NCBI GenBank assembly: GCA_020633495.1
Contig: JACKDR010000015.1
Location: 62,001 to 126,000, forward strand
Origin: Kofleriaceae bacterium
Lineage (GTDB): Bacteria; Myxococcota_A; Polyangia; Haliangiales; Haliangiaceae
Reading direction: 5' to 3'
DNA: 64,000 bases
Shown here: one piece after another, positions 63,552-64,000 of the stretch
How the letters are laid out: the number at the start of each line of letters is the position of its first letter
How positions within the stretch are numbered: position 1 is the stretch's first letter
The notes under the pieces: generated by a model
The model's input: the letters and a program-made list of their open reading frames with translations, nothing else
Told to the model about the DNA's origin: nothing
The model's database searches: none
Position numbers and translations under genes: made by a program

Positions 63552-64000
63552 GTCGGGCCTCCGGGGGACGCGAGCGGGAAGCGGGTCTCGATCTCGGTGA
63601 AGGCGGCGTCGACGCGCGCGGCGTCGGCGCCCCAGCCGATCAGCAGGGTGCGGGTGCTCTCCCGCGACAGCCGCGCGACGTCGAGGACGCCGGGCGCGAA
63701 GCGGGCCAGCTTGGCCAGCTGCAGCGCGCCCTGCAGCGCGGCGAACAGCGCCAGGCCGCGATCGATCGCGGTGGCGGGCGAGGCGGCGGGCCCGAGCTCG
63801 CCGGCGGCGGTCGCCTCGGTGAGCGCCGCGGCGAGCGGGCGCAGCGCGGCGAGCACGGCCTCGGCGGCGGGCGCGGCGTGCGCGTCGTCGACGATGAGGA
63901 TGCGGGGCTCGGCCATCGTCATGGCCAGCAGGCCGAAGCGGTGCGGCTCGAGGCGAGCGAATCGCCGGTAGGCGTGGGCCAGCGCGATCACGTGGGTCAG
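63548..64000 (-). CDS. TetR-family regulator, C-terminal part (cut by window edge)
   Basis: About 151 residues of the C-terminal ligand-binding domain are visible: THVIALAHAYRRFARLEPHRF, then FGLLAMTMAEPR, LFAALQGALQLAKLARFAPG and DAARVDAAFTEIETRF. The HAYRRFA-x-x-PHRFGLL opening is the WHG-type (PF13305-like) TetR C-terminal domain. The DNA-binding helices lie right of the window. The stop overlaps the start of the hydroxylase gene by four bases (ATGA), giving co-translation of regulator and target. Confidence 0.75.
   Translation of the reverse strand: MTHVIALAHAYRRFARLEPHRFGLLAMTMAEPRILIVDDAHAAPAAEAVLAALRPLAAALTEATAAGELGPAASPATAIDRGLALFAALQGALQLAKLARFAPGVLDVARLSRESTRTLLIGWGADAARVDAAFTEIETRFPLASPGGPT

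Overview
This is a very GC-rich chromosomal window. Most 60-base lines I counted by eye run about 68-83% GC, and coding is dense on both strands. No taxonomic marker gene is present, so the lineage is an inference: a predatory or social deltaproteobacterium (Myxococcota; Kofleriaceae/Polyangia-like). The signs are many lipoproteins with a LxxC-type lipobox, a Pkn-type Ser/Thr kinase coupled to an FHA-sigma54 activator, PEGA and TPR proteins, a DUF4157 protein, a secreted serpin, Cys-rich surface lipoproteins and many orphan regulators. There is no phage, IS element, CRISPR array, rRNA or tRNA that I can support.

Layout. 1-7.0 kb: the edge of a SIR2-like gene, a haem-type DUF3365 lipoprotein, an SRPBCC protein, then a tightly overlapping three-gene operon (DUF559-type nuclease, unknown 344-residue protein, 1254-residue ATPase with two P-loops, the second HerA-like). 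This is the best candidate for an undescribed system. 7.0-10.6 kb: a DevBCA/MacAB-like export cassette and a small lipoprotein. 10.8-12.8 kb: a DUF4157 protein behind phased repeats, and a lipoprotein. 12.8-16.0 kb: a desaturase/ferredoxin-reductase pair divergent from a TetR regulator, matching the Pseudomonas DesT-DesCB layout. 16-22.6 kb: an outer-membrane-like protein, a NuiA-like lipoprotein, a CBM-bearing lipoprotein, and an AraC regulator divergent from an FAD monooxygenase. 22.6-24.9 kb: a lower-GC unknown gene next to an inverted-repeat element. 25-29 kb: a discoidin-like lipoprotein, a flavin-type oxidase divergent from a LysR regulator, and a lipoprotein.

29.1-33.7 kb: a 1483-residue acyl-CoA dehydratase activase preceded by an FNR-type box and an 18-bp palindrome. 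33.7-42.8 kb: cardiolipin synthase, DUF454, VanY-like carboxypeptidase, several unknown secreted proteins, a PPP-type phosphatase and a dienelactone hydrolase. 42.9-51 kb: a lipoprotein, DUF3556 membrane protein, an M49-like metallopeptidase lipoprotein, a Cys-periodic lipoprotein, another lipoprotein and a serpin lipoprotein. 51-55.3 kb: FHA-sigma54 activator and kinase, divergent from a TPR/PEGA protein and a Cys-repeat protein. 55.3-58.9 kb: an M23 endopeptidase and two secreted or anchored proteins. 58.9-61.5 kb: ArsR-methyltransferase fusion with ahcY, a methyl-cycle operon. 61.5-64 kb: a small DUF2007-like protein, an MBL hydrolase, a REP-like cluster, a fatty-acid-hydroxylase-family protein and the end of a TetR regulator.

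The recurring theme is envelope and lipid biology (desaturase, hydroxylase, cardiolipin synthase, exporters, peptidoglycan hydrolases, lipoproteins) with local regulators. In several places the promoter or operator can be read directly in the divergent gaps.
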